DNA of 64,000 bases from CACIAM-69d sp001698445 (GCF_043235035.1 NZ_JAZAQF010000012.1:62001-126000); one strand, 5' to 3'. Numbered from the stretch's first letter, positions 26,419-36,277 are shown. The notes: a model not told the origin generated them from the letters alone. Made by a program: numbers and translations.

Positions 26419-27192
26419 TTAGTCGTGATGCTCGCCGTGGTGATCTTCCATTGCTTCACCAATGTAGGATGCCGCCAGAGTCGCAAAAATCAGGGCTTGA
26501 ATTGCACTCGTGAACAGCCCCAAAACCATCAGCGGAATGGGCACGAACAAGGGAACCAGGAAGACCAGTACAGCCACCACAAGTTCATCCGCTAGGATAT
26601 TACCAAACAAACGGAAGCTTAACGACAGCGGCTTGGTAAAGTCTTCAATGATTTTGAAGGGAACCATGATCGGGGTCGGCTGCGCGTAATCGGCGAAGTA
26701 ACCCAACCCTTTTCGGCTCAATCCTGCATAGAAATAGGCGACCGATGTGGTCAGTGCCAGGGCAACCGTTGTGTTGATGTCGTTGGTAGGAGCAGCTAAT
26801 TCACCAGACGGTAACTCAACGAGTTTCCAAGGAATGAGTGCACCACCCCAATTCGACACAAAAATGAATAGGAACAGGGTGCCAACAAAGGGAACCCATG
26901 CTCGATATTCTTTTTCGCCCACTTGGGTTTTGGTAAGGTCGCGGATAAACTCCAGGGCATATTCCATGAAGTTTTGCAATCCCGACGGTACTCGTTGAAT
27001 GTTACGAGTTGCCAAGATGCAGGTAACGATCAATAGCCCTAGGACAACCCAAGAAGCAAGAAAAACTTGCCCATGTACCTTGAAGCTGCCAATGTGCCAA
27101 TAGAAGTGTTGACCAACTTCCAGTTCTGCTAGCGGAGAGAACGGAATGTTTGAAAAAAGATCGAACATAGCAACGCTGTTTTGCATAGGCAT
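26419..27192 (-). CDS. atpB: ATP synthase subunit a
   Basis: About 257 residues from ATG 27192 (another ATG at 27186; a TTG at 27213 is less likely). Polytopic, with the conserved proton-channel arginine in KPLSLSFRLFGNILADELVV and the C-terminal ALIFATLAASYIGEAMEDHH. It forms the half channels facing the c ring. It follows atp1 closely and precedes atpE by 108 bp. Confidence 0.97.
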   Translation of the reverse strand: MPMQNSVAMFDLFSNIPFSPLAELEVGQHFYWHIGSFKVHGQVFLASWVVLGLLIVTCILATRNIQRVPSGLQNFMEYALEFIRDLTKTQVGEKEYRAWVPFVGTLFLFIFVSNWGGALIPWKLVELPSGELAAPTNDINTTVALALTTSVAYFYAGLSRKGLGYFADYAQPTPIMVPFKIIEDFTKPLSLSFRLFGNILADELVVAVLVFLVPLFVPIPLMVLGLFTSAIQALIFATLAASYIGEAMEDHHGEHHD

Positions 27193-27218
27193 TTGACGAG
27201 ATTGTTCTCGCAATTAGC

Positions 27219-27656
27219 CTAAGGGTTGGGCTTTGCGATCGCGCGCAACGTGTGGAAAATTAGAGCAGCCTTATAGGTCAGAAAACCAAGGATGATCGGC
27301 AAAAGTTCAAGTTGCTGAACTCGAGCGCCAATGAGGAAAATGGCTACAAAAAGTGCTAGCCGGGTCTTACTCAGTTGCTGTTTGCCATTACCCAAGGTGG
27401 CGACATCTTTAGCCAGCATTCGCAGGTATACAATGCCCACCAGCGCTCCTAGCAAATAGCTTAGGGCGGTGTTGAGACTGTAGGCGGCCCAAACAGACAG
27501 AAAAATCACCAGGGATACAACCAAGGAGCCGATTAATAGCTCCCGTTGGAGTTTGTAGTATTCCTCCATGGCTGCGCCGTTTTCGGAAGTGCCCTCGATC
27601 GCTTCGGGAGAAACTTCCGGCATGGCGGTGACTGGTTCGACCGTTGGAGAGTCCAT
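27219..27656 (-). CDS. atp1: ATP synthase protein I (Atp1)
   Basis: 145 residues from ATG 27656, chosen because CCAGGAG lies about 10 bp upstream; the frame stays open to 27743. About four membrane segments (LIGSLVVSLVIFLSVWAAY, ALSYLLGALVGIVYL, LALFVAIFLIGA, LELLPIILGFLTYKAALIF). Atp1/AtpI proteins assist c-ring assembly or Mg2+ supply and are not part of the final enzyme. It is the first gene of the atp operon. An acidic, Pro/Glu-rich N-terminal stretch precedes the membrane part. Confidence 0.9.
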   Translation of the reverse strand: MDSPTVEPVTAMPEVSPEAIEGTSENGAAMEEYYKLQRELLIGSLVVSLVIFLSVWAAYSLNTALSYLLGALVGIVYLRMLAKDVATLGNGKQQLSKTRLALFVAIFLIGARVQQLELLPIILGFLTYKAALIFHTLRAIAKPNP

Positions 27657-27817
27657 CGGTTGCAAACTCCTGGCTGTTGAATGCTGGCCCGGCGGCCCTA
27701 AGCCAGGTGCGATTGTACCACGCAGGTGCTGCGCGTTTTTCACGGGAAGTGGGCGAGGTTGCTGGGGGGCTGTTTTGATTGCGCCCGGATTTGACGGGTG
27801 GTTGACTAGGGGTTGAA

Positions 27818-29062
27818 TTAGTTTTGGGGAGTCAGCAACAACAGGCGTTGATCGAGTAGCGATCGCACGTTTTCGAGGGTGAAGCCCGGTTGCTGGCTCA
27901 GGAGTTGGGCGATCGATTGAGGTTGGTCAGCGGTTTCGTTGGCGGCCACAGCACTGAGGAACTGGAACGTGGCATCGTCCAAACTGACAATCCGATAGTC
28001 CTGATTAAATAGACAACGGCTGGGCCAGCCATCCAGACAAGGGTTCAGGCTCGGCAGGGCTGCGGCCAGGGCGCTGGAGTCTTCCCAGGTGAGGCGATTG
28101 ACCGGTGGGCAGCCTAACCAAAACTCGTAGTGGGTGGCTCCTTCGGGATCCAGCAATTCCACCAGGCGATAGCGCTGTCGATCGCTCAAGCCCTCGGCTC
28201 GCGCCATCAGATCTGGATTGCTGCCCAAGAGGCGATCGAGTTGCCAGTAATCAGGGTTGGAAAAGCCTAGGAACTCCAGACCCGAGGCCTCAATCAATTC
28301 AAAGAGGGTGTCGATGTTGTAGTCCACTTCCTGGGGATGAACATACATATCTGCAAAGCACTCATCCCGCTGGTTTTCCATCGACCAACGCTCCTGTTCT
28401 CGCCGCACCAGTCGGTTCGTTTCAGGCAAGGCAGCAAACAAAGACCGCCCAAGCTGAACCCCGTCGCGATAGGGATTAGGGTTTGCCGGGCCCATGGGAC
28501 TTTCGCGGAGCAGACGGATCGCTCGCTGCATCAACTGGATTTCCCAGCGACCCAATTCCCCGTAAACAAAAATGTGCATGAGACCACCGGGAGCCAACTT
28601 GGCGGCCAAGGATTGAATACCTCGCACCGGATCGGGTAGGTGGTGCAACACACCAACGCAGTTGATCCAGTCGAACTTGCCAGAAATTTCCTGGGCATCG
28701 TAAAGGCTAAGGTGGCGGAATTCCACGCGATCGCCTCCGCGAACCCGATCGCCCGTCCGCCGACACCGTTCCCGAGCCACACCCAACGCCTCTGAACTCA
28801 GGTCGATCGCCGTAATCTTGGCTTCCGGGTTCAGGTGCATTAAATATTCAGTGCCCACACCCGTACCGCAACCCGCATCCAAAATTCGAATATCAGCGCG
28901 TTCCGCCTTTCTGCCCGTGCAAAATTGATGTGCCGCTTGCCAATTCCAGCGCCAGTTATAGCCCGGTGGGGGTTCATCCAACAGGGGTTCTGGCGGAAAC
29001 GGATAGGTATCGTAGAGCTTTTGAACGGCGGCCAGGGTTTGGGCGGTGCGCTGTGCTTCCAT
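27818..29062 (-). CDS. Class I SAM-dependent methyltransferase with large C-terminal region
   Basis: 414 residues from ATG 29062 (MEAQRTAQTLAAVQKLYDTYPFP); the 65-codon upstream extension is rejected. Motif I is ILDAGCGTGVGTEYL, then ITAIDLSSEALGVARERC, FDWINCVGVLHHLPDPVRG and LAPGGLMHIFVYGELGRW, a Methyltransf_12/25-like Rossmann domain (about residues 50-200). The remaining 200 residues are not recognised; they contain ECFADMYVHPQEVDYN, found in cyanobacterial relatives of this type. The substrate is unknown. It lies upstream of, and divergent from, apcE. Confidence 0.85.
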   Translation of the reverse strand: MEAQRTAQTLAAVQKLYDTYPFPPEPLLDEPPPGYNWRWNWQAAHQFCTGRKAERADIRILDAGCGTGVGTEYLMHLNPEAKITAIDLSSEALGVARERCRRTGDRVRGGDRVEFRHLSLYDAQEISGKFDWINCVGVLHHLPDPVRGIQSLAAKLAPGGLMHIFVYGELGRWEIQLMQRAIRLLRESPMGPANPNPYRDGVQLGRSLFAALPETNRLVRREQERWSMENQRDECFADMYVHPQEVDYNIDTLFELIEASGLEFLGFSNPDYWQLDRLLGSNPDLMARAEGLSDRQRYRLVELLDPEGATHYEFWLGCPPVNRLTWEDSSALAAALPSLNPCLDGWPSRCLFNQDYRIVSLDDATFQFLSAVAANETADQPQSIAQLLSQQPGFTLENVRSLLDQRLLLLTPQN

Positions 29063-29451
29063 CGGAATTGAATAGGGGGTTGATTGGGTTGATTGTTGAG
29101 TGGGTTGATTACTTATATAGGAATCGCTGAAAAAAGGCTGAAACGAAGACTTGCAAGGGTGATCACCGCGATCGAGTCTATCGCACCCCCTGCCCTTCCA
29201 ATGCCTGCGATCGCCCGCCTGAGAAGCATACACACTTCTTAACAAAGGCCGTCCCACGCACAGAATCGTTTTAGTCTAATGGGTGGATTCACAACCATAT
29301 TGAGTTGAGATCGTCCCTTCCATGTTCGCCGACAGCCGTTGAGGGTTGCCAGCGTCGAGCCAACCTGAGGCTAAGGGCTAAAGGTTCTGTCCAATGTCAC
29401 AGAACCCGGTACGGTCGTTCACCTGACTTAGAAAAGGACCATTAGAATCTC
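29063..29451. promoter_or_regulatory. Divergent promoter region, methyltransferase / apcE
   Basis: 389 bp without a gene. The left side has GGGTTGATT-like repetition (about 29075-29108). The right side is presumably the apcE promoter and leader; AAAAGGA lies about 14 bp before the apcE ATG. I do not see an unambiguous -35/-10 pair. Confidence 0.45.
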
Positions 29452-32169
29452 ATGAGCGTTAAAGCAAGTGGTGGAAGCTCGGTTGCCCGTCCGCAGCTCT
29501 ACAGCACTGTTCCCGTATCTAAAATTTCCCAAGCAGAACAACAAGATCGCTACCTAGCCCCAGCGGAACTCAGCGAACTTAAAACTTTCTTTAGCTCCGG
29601 TGCTCAACGACTGGCCATTGCTCAAGTCCTGACGGTTAACGCCGAAATCATCGTCTCGCGAGCAGCCAACAAGATCTTTACCGGTGGTTCGCCCCTGGCT
29701 TTCTTGGAAAAGCCGCCAACGGATGAACCGGTGATGGCCACCACCACCAACCCCGTAGCCAAGACGGTGCAAGAGGGCATGACCTTCGGCACCGTTACCT
29801 ACGTGGAAGCCAAGAGCAGTGGCGGTGGCCTGTTCAGTGGTCTGCGCGACTTTTTCTTGACCCCCTCCGCGCCCATTCCCGCTGGCTTCCGGCCCATTAG
29901 CGTTGCCCGCTACGGCCCCCGGAACATGCAAAAGTCCTTGCGGGACATGAGCTGGTTTCTGCGCTATGTGACCTACGCGATCGTGGCCGGTGACCCGACG
30001 ATCATCGCCGTGAACACCCGTGGTCTGCGCGAAATCATCGAAAACGCCTGTTCTACGGCCGCCACGATCGTGGCGATCGAGGGCATGAAGCAAGCGGCCC
30101 TCACCTACTTCCGCGATGATGCCAACGCCACAGAAATCGTCAAGCAATACTTTGACGTATTGCTAACGGAGTTCAAGGCCCCCACACCTTCCAACAAGGT
30201 GCGTCAGCGTCCTTCGGCGGATCAACAGGGTCTGGCCCTGCCGCAAATCTACGCCAACGCCGCTGAAAAGCGCGTGAAGTACGCGATGAAGCCCGGCCTG
30301 TCGGCCACTGAAAAGAACGATGCGGTGAAAGCGGCCTATCGCCAAGTGTTTGAGCGCGACATCACCCGCGCTTACTCCTTGGGGATTTCTGACCTGGAAT
30401 CCAAGGTCAAAAACGGCGAAATTTCCATGAAGGAATTCATCCGCCGCTTGGCCAAGTCGCCCCTGTACCGCAAGCAGTTCTTTGAGCCGTTCATCAACAG
30501 CCGTGCCCTGGAATTGGCCTTCCGTCACATTCTGGGTCGTGGTCCTTCGTCCCGCGAAGAAGTGCAAAAGTACTTCTCGATCGTCTCGAGTGGCGGCTTG
30601 GCGGCCCTGGTCGATGCCCTGGTCGATTCGCAAGAATACGCGGATTACTTTGGCGAAGAAACCGTGCCTTACCTGCGTGGTCTGGGTCAAGAAGCCCAAG
30701 AGTGCCGCAACTGGGGCCCGCAGATCGACCTGTTCAACTACAGCGCCCCCTTCCGCAAGGTTCCCCAATTCATCACCACCTTCGGGGACTATGTGCAACC
30801 CCTGCGCGATCAGCATCCCTACGGGGTTGGTAATGATCCGCTGGAAATTCAGTTTGGGGCAATCTTCCCGAAAGAAACCCGCAATCCCAAGAACCGGCCT
30901 GCGCCCTTTGGCAAGGATACCCGCCGGATTCTGATCAAGCGTGGTGCCGGGATTGAGAACCAACTGAGCAACCCGGGTGCAGTGGGCAAGGCTCCTGGCT
31001 CGATGGGGCCCAAGGTGTTCAAGCTGGATCAGTTGCCCGGAATTGGCAAGTCGGTGAAGACCGCCAGCATTCGCTTCTCGGAAAGCACCACCCAAGCCGT
31101 CATCCGCGCTGCCTACCTGCAAGTGTTTGGCCGCGATGTGTATGAAGGCCAGCGCCTGACGGTGGCGGAAATCAAGCTGGAAAACGGCAACATCACGGTC
31201 AAGGAATTCATTCGTCAGTTGGCCAAGTCGGATTTGTTCCGCAAGACCTACTGGAGTTCGTTGTACGTGATGAAGGCGGTGGAATATATTCACCGTCGCC
31301 TGTTGGGTCGCCCCACCTACGGTCGCAACGAAACCAACAAGTACTTCGACATTTGCGCCAAACAAGGGTTCTATGCCTTGATTGATGCAATTCTCGATAC
31401 GGCGGAATATGCGGAAGCCTTTGGGGAAGATACGGTTCCCTACGAGCGCTATCTGACGGCGGGCGGCCAAGCCCTGCGCACGACTCGTCCGGGTAACTTG
31501 GGCTTCAAGGGCGTGCTGACCAAGCCGGAACCGGAAGCACCGCGCTTTGTGGAGCTGGGACAACCGCTCTCGATCCGCACGGAAGGGGATGCGAGCAACC
31601 GCGCTGGCCAAGGGGTGAGCCGTCGTCGCGAGCAAACCAAGACCTTCAAGCTGACGACCACGACCGATAAGGTGGCCCTGAAAACGGCGATCGCGGCGGC
31701 CTATCGTCAGGTCTTTGAGCGCGACTTGGATCCTTACATCGTGCGGGCTGAGTTCACGGCGCTGGAAAGCAAGCTGGGCAATGGCGAAATCACGATGAAG
31801 GAATTCATCGAGTCATTGGGCGGCTCTCGCTTGTACACCAAGGAATTCTATGCCCCCTATCCGAACACGAAGGTGATCGAACTGGGTCTGAAGCATTTCT
31901 TGGGCCGGGCACCGCTGAACCAGGTGGAAATCCGCAAGTACAACCAAATTCTGGCAACGGAAGGTCTGAAGGGTTTTGTGTCGGCCATGCTGAACACGCC
32001 GGAATATGCGGAGTGCTTCGGTGAGGATACGGTTCCCTATCGCCGGTTCCCGACGCTGCCAGCGGCCAACTTCCCGAACACCAACCGGTTGTATGACCAA
32101 CTGACCAAACAGAACAGTGATGTGGTGGTGCCGAGCTTTGTGCCGGCAACGCCCCTGAGCCGTGCCTAA
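29452..32169 (+). CDS. apcE: Phycobilisome core-membrane linker ApcE (Lcm)
   Basis: 905 residues. The N-terminal phycobiliprotein domain (about 20-240) is interrupted by the PB-loop (about 78-150) and carries the terminal-emitter bilin Cys200 in IIENACSTAATI. Three linker (Pfam PBS_linker_poly-type) repeats follow, each with the pattern AAYxQVFxRD ... xEFIRxLxxSxLY ... LGR ... FGEDTVPY, starting near residues 290, 545 and 745. Three repeats predict a tricylindrical core. ApcE nucleates the core, anchors it to the thylakoid membrane and hands energy to photosystem II. It is monocistronic here, ending in a strong terminator. Confidence 0.98.
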   Translation: MSVKASGGSSVARPQLYSTVPVSKISQAEQQDRYLAPAELSELKTFFSSGAQRLAIAQVLTVNAEIIVSRAANKIFTGGSPLAFLEKPPTDEPVMATTTNPVAKTVQEGMTFGTVTYVEAKSSGGGLFSGLRDFFLTPSAPIPAGFRPISVARYGPRNMQKSLRDMSWFLRYVTYAIVAGDPTIIAVNTRGLREIIENACSTAATIVAIEGMKQAALTYFRDDANATEIVKQYFDVLLTEFKAPTPSNKVRQRPSADQQGLALPQIYANAAEKRVKYAMKPGLSATEKNDAVKAAYRQVFERDITRAYSLGISDLESKVKNGEISMKEFIRRLAKSPLYRKQFFEPFINSRALELAFRHILGRGPSSREEVQKYFSIVSSGGLAALVDALVDSQEYADYFGEETVPYLRGLGQEAQECRNWGPQIDLFNYSAPFRKVPQFITTFGDYVQPLRDQHPYGVGNDPLEIQFGAIFPKETRNPKNRPAPFGKDTRRILIKRGAGIENQLSNPGAVGKAPGSMGPKVFKLDQLPGIGKSVKTASIRFSESTTQAVIRAAYLQVFGRDVYEGQRLTVAEIKLENGNITVKEFIRQLAKSDLFRKTYWSSLYVMKAVEYIHRRLLGRPTYGRNETNKYFDICAKQGFYALIDAILDTAEYAEAFGEDTVPYERYLTAGGQALRTTRPGNLGFKGVLTKPEPEAPRFVELGQPLSIRTEGDASNRAGQGVSRRREQTKTFKLTTTTDKVALKTAIAAAYRQVFERDLDPYIVRAEFTALESKLGNGEITMKEFIESLGGSRLYTKEFYAPYPNTKVIELGLKHFLGRAPLNQVEIRKYNQILATEGLKGFVSAMLNTPEYAECFGEDTVPYRRFPTLPAANFPNTNRLYDQLTKQNSDVVVPSFVPATPLSRA

Positions 32170-32569
32170 AGTGCGGATTCTGTGGGTCTTTTCTGACAGG
32201 TGATTCTGTTGAATTTGAGGTTGTGAATGCTCCTACATTCGATCGCTCGCTAAGGCTGGGCGATCGGGTGTAGGCTTCTCAATTTCAAGCCTGGTTGAGT
32301 GGCTGACTCTTAAATCAGCCCAATTAAACATACCTTTTAAGCCAGTTTTTCAAAACTGTTGAAAACAAGGGGCCTCCGCTCCTTGTTTTTGCGTTTTTGG
32401 CGCTGTTGATGGTCGCTACGGTAATGGCTACTCATAGGACTGATGATCGTGGCTCGCCTAGAGTCCGTTCTTTGTGATACCAATTACCATCCTATTCAAG
32501 ATAAAATTACTACCGACTTCATAACTTAAACAACCCGTCATTAAAAAGATTTGAAGCCAGGGTGCATCA
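32170..32569. other. Gap after apcE, containing its terminator
   Basis: 400 bp with no gene. It contains the apcE terminator (32362-32389), which is about 190 bp after the stop codon, so the apcE message has a long 3' UTR or a second undetected end. The last 100 bp should contain the promoter of the RTX protein gene. Confidence 0.55.
32362..32389 (+). terminator. Rho-independent terminator downstream of apcE
   Basis: AAAACAAGG (32362-32370), a 10-base loop, and CCTTGTTTT (32381-32389) form a 9-bp stem, followed by TTGCGTTTTTGG. The same two 9-bp arms recur at 45022-45049. Confidence 0.75.
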
Positions 32570-34651
32570 ATGGCTATTTCATTTAGCGGTTCCTATAGTC
32601 AGAACTTCGACGCTCTCGATTTGAGTGGTTCTAACAGTGATCTAGCTTGGACTAATAACACTACGCTGCCCGGCTGGTATTTGTTTCGCCAGCCCACTCC
32701 TGGCCAGGCCTTAACAATTTATCGATCGAGCCAAGGCGACACCACTACAGGCAATTTCTATAGCTTTGGCATCATTGGAGAGAGCGATCGAGCCTTAGGC
32801 GGCATCGGCTCAGGCGGTACATATTTCGGGAGTCCTGCCAGCGGAAACATTGCCGGATGGATCGCGTTTGCGGCCAAAAACACCACTGGCACGACAATTA
32901 ATCACCTCACAATTTCCTTTACGGGTGAACAGTGGCGAAATGGGGGAAACGCCACTGCGCAAACCATGGTGTTGGAATATGGCTTTGGTAGCAGTTTCAC
33001 AACCGTTCCAACCTGGACAGCGCCAGGAAGCGCGTTCAATTGGACTTCGCCCGTTGCCACTGAAGCGGCTGGCATGGTTGACGGGAATGTTGCGGGGCGG
33101 GTTGCGGGCGTTGGAGGCGCACTGTCCGGCTTGAGCTGGGCCCACAATGACACCCTCTGGCTTCGTTGGGTGGAGCGAAATGATACGGGGGATGATCATG
33201 GTTTGGCGATCGATGACTTCTCCCTCACCGGCACACCCAACCCCACCGTCAATCTCTCGGTCAGCCATAACAAAGGAACCGAAACCGATCGAACCGTCAT
33301 CACCGTTACGGCCACCGCTTCCAAGGCCGTTGTCAGTGACCAAGCCGTTGAACTCCAAGTCAGCGGGGCAAACATCACCCCGGAAGACTATCAGCTCAGC
33401 CAACCCCAAATCAGCATCACCAGCGGCAACACAACCGGCTCCGTCACCTTCACGGTGATGGATGACGCGATGGTGGAAGGAACCGAAACCGCCACCATTA
33501 CCCTGAAAGCAACGACCAGTGGCTTGACCCTCGGCAGCAGCCTGGTACAAACGATCGAGATCGAAGATAACGACGGGGCCACCAGTTCCCCCAGTCCCTT
33601 GAGTCCGGTCGGTGGTTTGGCTCCGGCTCCTGTTGCTCCAGTTTTTGTGGCTCCGGCCCCGATCGCCCCCAGCCCAGAACTTCCCCCCAGCAGCCCGATC
33701 GCCCCACCGCCGCCCCTGCCGCCTCGACTGATCGTGACTCTCGATCGGGGCGGGCCAATCATCCTTGACGACACCACCGCCCCCATACAGCTCACCCAAC
33801 CCTCAGCAACCACAGACAGCGCAGCCCGGCCCCAACAGGTCATCAGCATCACCAACATTGGCTCAGAACCCCTGAAGCTCTTGGATTTTCAACTCCCCAA
33901 GGGCTTTTCCATTTTGGAACCCCTGCCGCCCGTTGTTCTGCCCAGCACCACCCTCCCAGTAACTTTGGCACTCACGGAGCAACCGGGAACCTATGACGGG
34001 CGCGTTGTGCTGCGCACCAACGGCGAACCGGCAATCTATGATTTCCCGGTTGCTGGACAGGTTCCCCCCAGCCTCAGTTCTTTCCCGATCGGGGACAGCG
34101 GTTATGGGTGTCAACCGCCCTTGCTGATGCCCGATCGCACCCAAACCGGTTCCGATCGCGCAGATATCCTGTGGGGTAATGCCGAAAGCAACCAACTCTT
34201 GGGGCTAGGTGACTCTGACTGGCTATGGGGTGGCGCAGAAACCGATTGGCTGGCGGGCGGTGACGGAAACGACACGCTCTTTGGCAACCAACAGGCGGAT
34301 ACCCTCTGCGGCGGAACCGGTAACGATCTGCTCTTTGGCGGTCGGGGGGCTGACTGGCTGTTTGGCAGCGATGGCGATGATCTGCTCAGTGGCGATCGGG
34401 GCGAAGACACCCTAATTGGCGGCGCGGGGAGCGATCGCTTTGTGATTGGTGAAGGCACTGAGACGATTCTCGATTTTGAAGTCGGCATCGATCGCCTCGT
34501 TTTACCCTTGGGTGTGGGTTTCGACTCTTTGAATCTGACGGTGAGCAATGGCTTCTTGAACCTCAGTAATGGCACAACGCTGCTGGCCAAGATCGCCAAC
34601 CTCGCGCCCAACCAACTGACCGCAGGGGATTTCACTCCGGCTTTGGTCTAA
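32570..34651 (+). CDS. Calx-beta and RTX-repeat protein, probably type I secreted
   Basis: 693 residues without a signal peptide. An N-terminal beta-rich domain (FSGSYSQNFDALDLSG, with late DDHGLAIDDFSLTG) resembles carbohydrate-binding or lectin-like modules found before endonuclease/PEP-type cyanobacterial proteins. A Calx-beta domain follows (about 225-335, ending TIEIEDNDG), then a Pro/Ala-rich linker (about 340-385), a beta domain (about 390-505), and RTX nonapeptides (about 525-605: GGDGNDTLFGN, GGTGNDLLFGG, GGAGSDRF). The C-terminus DFTPALV is hydrophobic, as in T1SS signals. Ca2+ binding is expected outside the cell. No T1SS genes are adjacent. Confidence 0.88.
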   Translation: MAISFSGSYSQNFDALDLSGSNSDLAWTNNTTLPGWYLFRQPTPGQALTIYRSSQGDTTTGNFYSFGIIGESDRALGGIGSGGTYFGSPASGNIAGWIAFAAKNTTGTTINHLTISFTGEQWRNGGNATAQTMVLEYGFGSSFTTVPTWTAPGSAFNWTSPVATEAAGMVDGNVAGRVAGVGGALSGLSWAHNDTLWLRWVERNDTGDDHGLAIDDFSLTGTPNPTVNLSVSHNKGTETDRTVITVTATASKAVVSDQAVELQVSGANITPEDYQLSQPQISITSGNTTGSVTFTVMDDAMVEGTETATITLKATTSGLTLGSSLVQTIEIEDNDGATSSPSPLSPVGGLAPAPVAPVFVAPAPIAPSPELPPSSPIAPPPPLPPRLIVTLDRGGPIILDDTTAPIQLTQPSATTDSAARPQQVISITNIGSEPLKLLDFQLPKGFSILEPLPPVVLPSTTLPVTLALTEQPGTYDGRVVLRTNGEPAIYDFPVAGQVPPSLSSFPIGDSGYGCQPPLLMPDRTQTGSDRADILWGNAESNQLLGLGDSDWLWGGAETDWLAGGDGNDTLFGNQQADTLCGGTGNDLLFGGRGADWLFGSDGDDLLSGDRGEDTLIGGAGSDRFVIGEGTETILDFEVGIDRLVLPLGVGFDSLNLTVSNGFLNLSNGTTLLAKIANLAPNQLTAGDFTPALV

Positions 34652-34690
34652 GTTTGCTCAGTGATTGGGTGTTCAGTGGTTGGCTGATTT

Positions 34691-36256
34691 CTATAGACTT
34701 GCCCGATCGAGGATGGTGGCCAGGGCCTGAGGATCGATTTCCAAGTCATCTCGATAGGCTTGGGCCTGGGCCATCCAATCCCCGATCGGCAAAGGTGGCA
34801 ATGTTTCGCGCCCCAACAGGGCCCAATAGTTCAAATGGCTACAGTTGGCCACTAACCAAAAGAAATTCGCCACATAGCGCGGTGGAAATAGCTCAATCAC
34901 CGTTGTGCCCGGTTCGGCGTAGGCCAAATTGGTCAAACCTGCGCCATGGGGAGCCACAATGACACGGGCCCGCTGGAACAGGGCGGCTTGGTGACCCAGA
35001 CTGAGACCATCAAGATCCACCGCCTGAAACCCCCGCTGGGTCAACAGGGGCAAAATTTCCGCTTCGTTTAAAAACCGGCGATGCTGCACATTGTTGCGCC
35101 TTGTGATGTAGAGCCGATCGGGACAGTGGGCCGGGTCGATCGCCATTGCCAGCGGTAAAAATTCCCGTCGCAAAAAGTCGCGGGTCTGGGGAGTGAAGGC
35201 GTTATCGGAAATGGGAGTGCAGCGGCCCAAGGGCGGTAAGGCCAAGAGCCGATCGGCTTGAAGGTGGGGATGACGATCGCTCGAAACGACGCGATCGGGG
35301 TTGATGCCCAAGCGCTCCAGGGTGGCGAATTGAAAGGGATAGTCGAGGCGATCGAACACCCACCAATCGATCGCCGATCGCTCAAACCCTGCCTCCGCCA
35401 ACCAAGCCAACCGGGGCAAACAGTCCACCATCCAATGCCAATAGTTAGGCCGAAACCGCACAGACAAAAAGGCTGCTGTGCCCGACAGTTTCCGAACGGG
35501 CGGTGGCTGGCTCACCGCCTGCAAAGGCGCAATCCCCGAGGACAGTTCCTGAACGACTTGATGGTCGGCCGTGGTGATGCAGATCCCCAACTGGGAAATT
35601 TGGGCCCGCCCTTGGGGAATGGCCACCACTCCGGGGCGAGGCCAGGGCGGCAGTTGGGGGGCGGTGTCTGGAGTCAAGTGCGGATGCACAGGCCCCAACA
35701 TACGGGCAGCTTTGAGGGGTGGGTAGGGGGCGATCGGCTCCAGCCAGCGGGTTTGCTCTGCGGGTAAATTGGCGGCGGAACACAAATGCAAGGGATAGTC
35801 CAACCGCGCAAATTCCTGGACGATCGCGGGGGGCAGTTGCCAGCGCTCACAGTCGGCCGCTTCCCGATCGCGCCCCAATTCCCGCAGCAGCCGCGCCACC
35901 CGAAAACAGCAGGTGGCCCCGTTGCCATTCGCTTGGAGCGATCGCAAATAAGCTCGAATCGCCATCGGGCGATCGCCCAGCCCTTCCGCCACCTGGGCCC
36001 CTTGCAGCCACAGCCGCCAGTTAGCAGGAGCCAACTCCGCCGCCCGCCACAGGGCCATGGCCGCCGCCGGCCACCGTTGCAGTTGGGCCAGCACTTGGGC
36101 GAACTGCACGTATAAATCCGAGTCCTGGGGCCGATCGCAAATGGCCGATCGAAGCCGTTGCCGAATCAGTTCAGGGGCGATCGGCTGCTGGTTTTCGGCT
36201 ACAGGATTTCTGGCCGCCGAGTTTTGGGCATCAGGCAACTCTGCCACCACTAGCAA
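34691..36256 (-). CDS. TPR-linked family 61 glycosyltransferase (DUF563)
   Basis: 521 residues. Residues about 25-145 are TPR-like helices (LRSAICDRPQDSDLYVQFAQ, RAYLRSLQANGNGATCC). The catalytic part has GT61 marks: FRPNYWHWMVDCLPRLAWL, DRLYITRRNN and VIVAPHGAGLTNLAYAEPGTTVIELFPP. GT61 enzymes transfer pentoses or other sugars to glycans; here the acceptor is unknown, probably exopolysaccharide or surface glycan. No ATG exists near the N-terminus, so the start must be TTG at 36256 or GTG at 36250/36247. A mannose-1-phosphate guanylyltransferase is 3 kb upstream. Confidence 0.88.
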   Translation of the reverse strand: MLVVAELPDAQNSAARNPVAENQQPIAPELIRQRLRSAICDRPQDSDLYVQFAQVLAQLQRWPAAAMALWRAAELAPANWRLWLQGAQVAEGLGDRPMAIRAYLRSLQANGNGATCCFRVARLLRELGRDREAADCERWQLPPAIVQEFARLDYPLHLCSAANLPAEQTRWLEPIAPYPPLKAARMLGPVHPHLTPDTAPQLPPWPRPGVVAIPQGRAQISQLGICITTADHQVVQELSSGIAPLQAVSQPPPVRKLSGTAAFLSVRFRPNYWHWMVDCLPRLAWLAEAGFERSAIDWWVFDRLDYPFQFATLERLGINPDRVVSSDRHPHLQADRLLALPPLGRCTPISDNAFTPQTRDFLRREFLPLAMAIDPAHCPDRLYITRRNNVQHRRFLNEAEILPLLTQRGFQAVDLDGLSLGHQAALFQRARVIVAPHGAGLTNLAYAEPGTTVIELFPPRYVANFFWLVANCSHLNYWALLGRETLPPLPIGDWMAQAQAYRDDLEIDPQALATILDRASL

Positions 36257-36277
36257 TCAATCCACCACTAGCAACCA

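Noticed and set aside
30163..31635. 490-codon open frame antisense to apcE
   Set aside because: Opposite the apcE linker repeats; its length reflects apcE codon use, not a gene.
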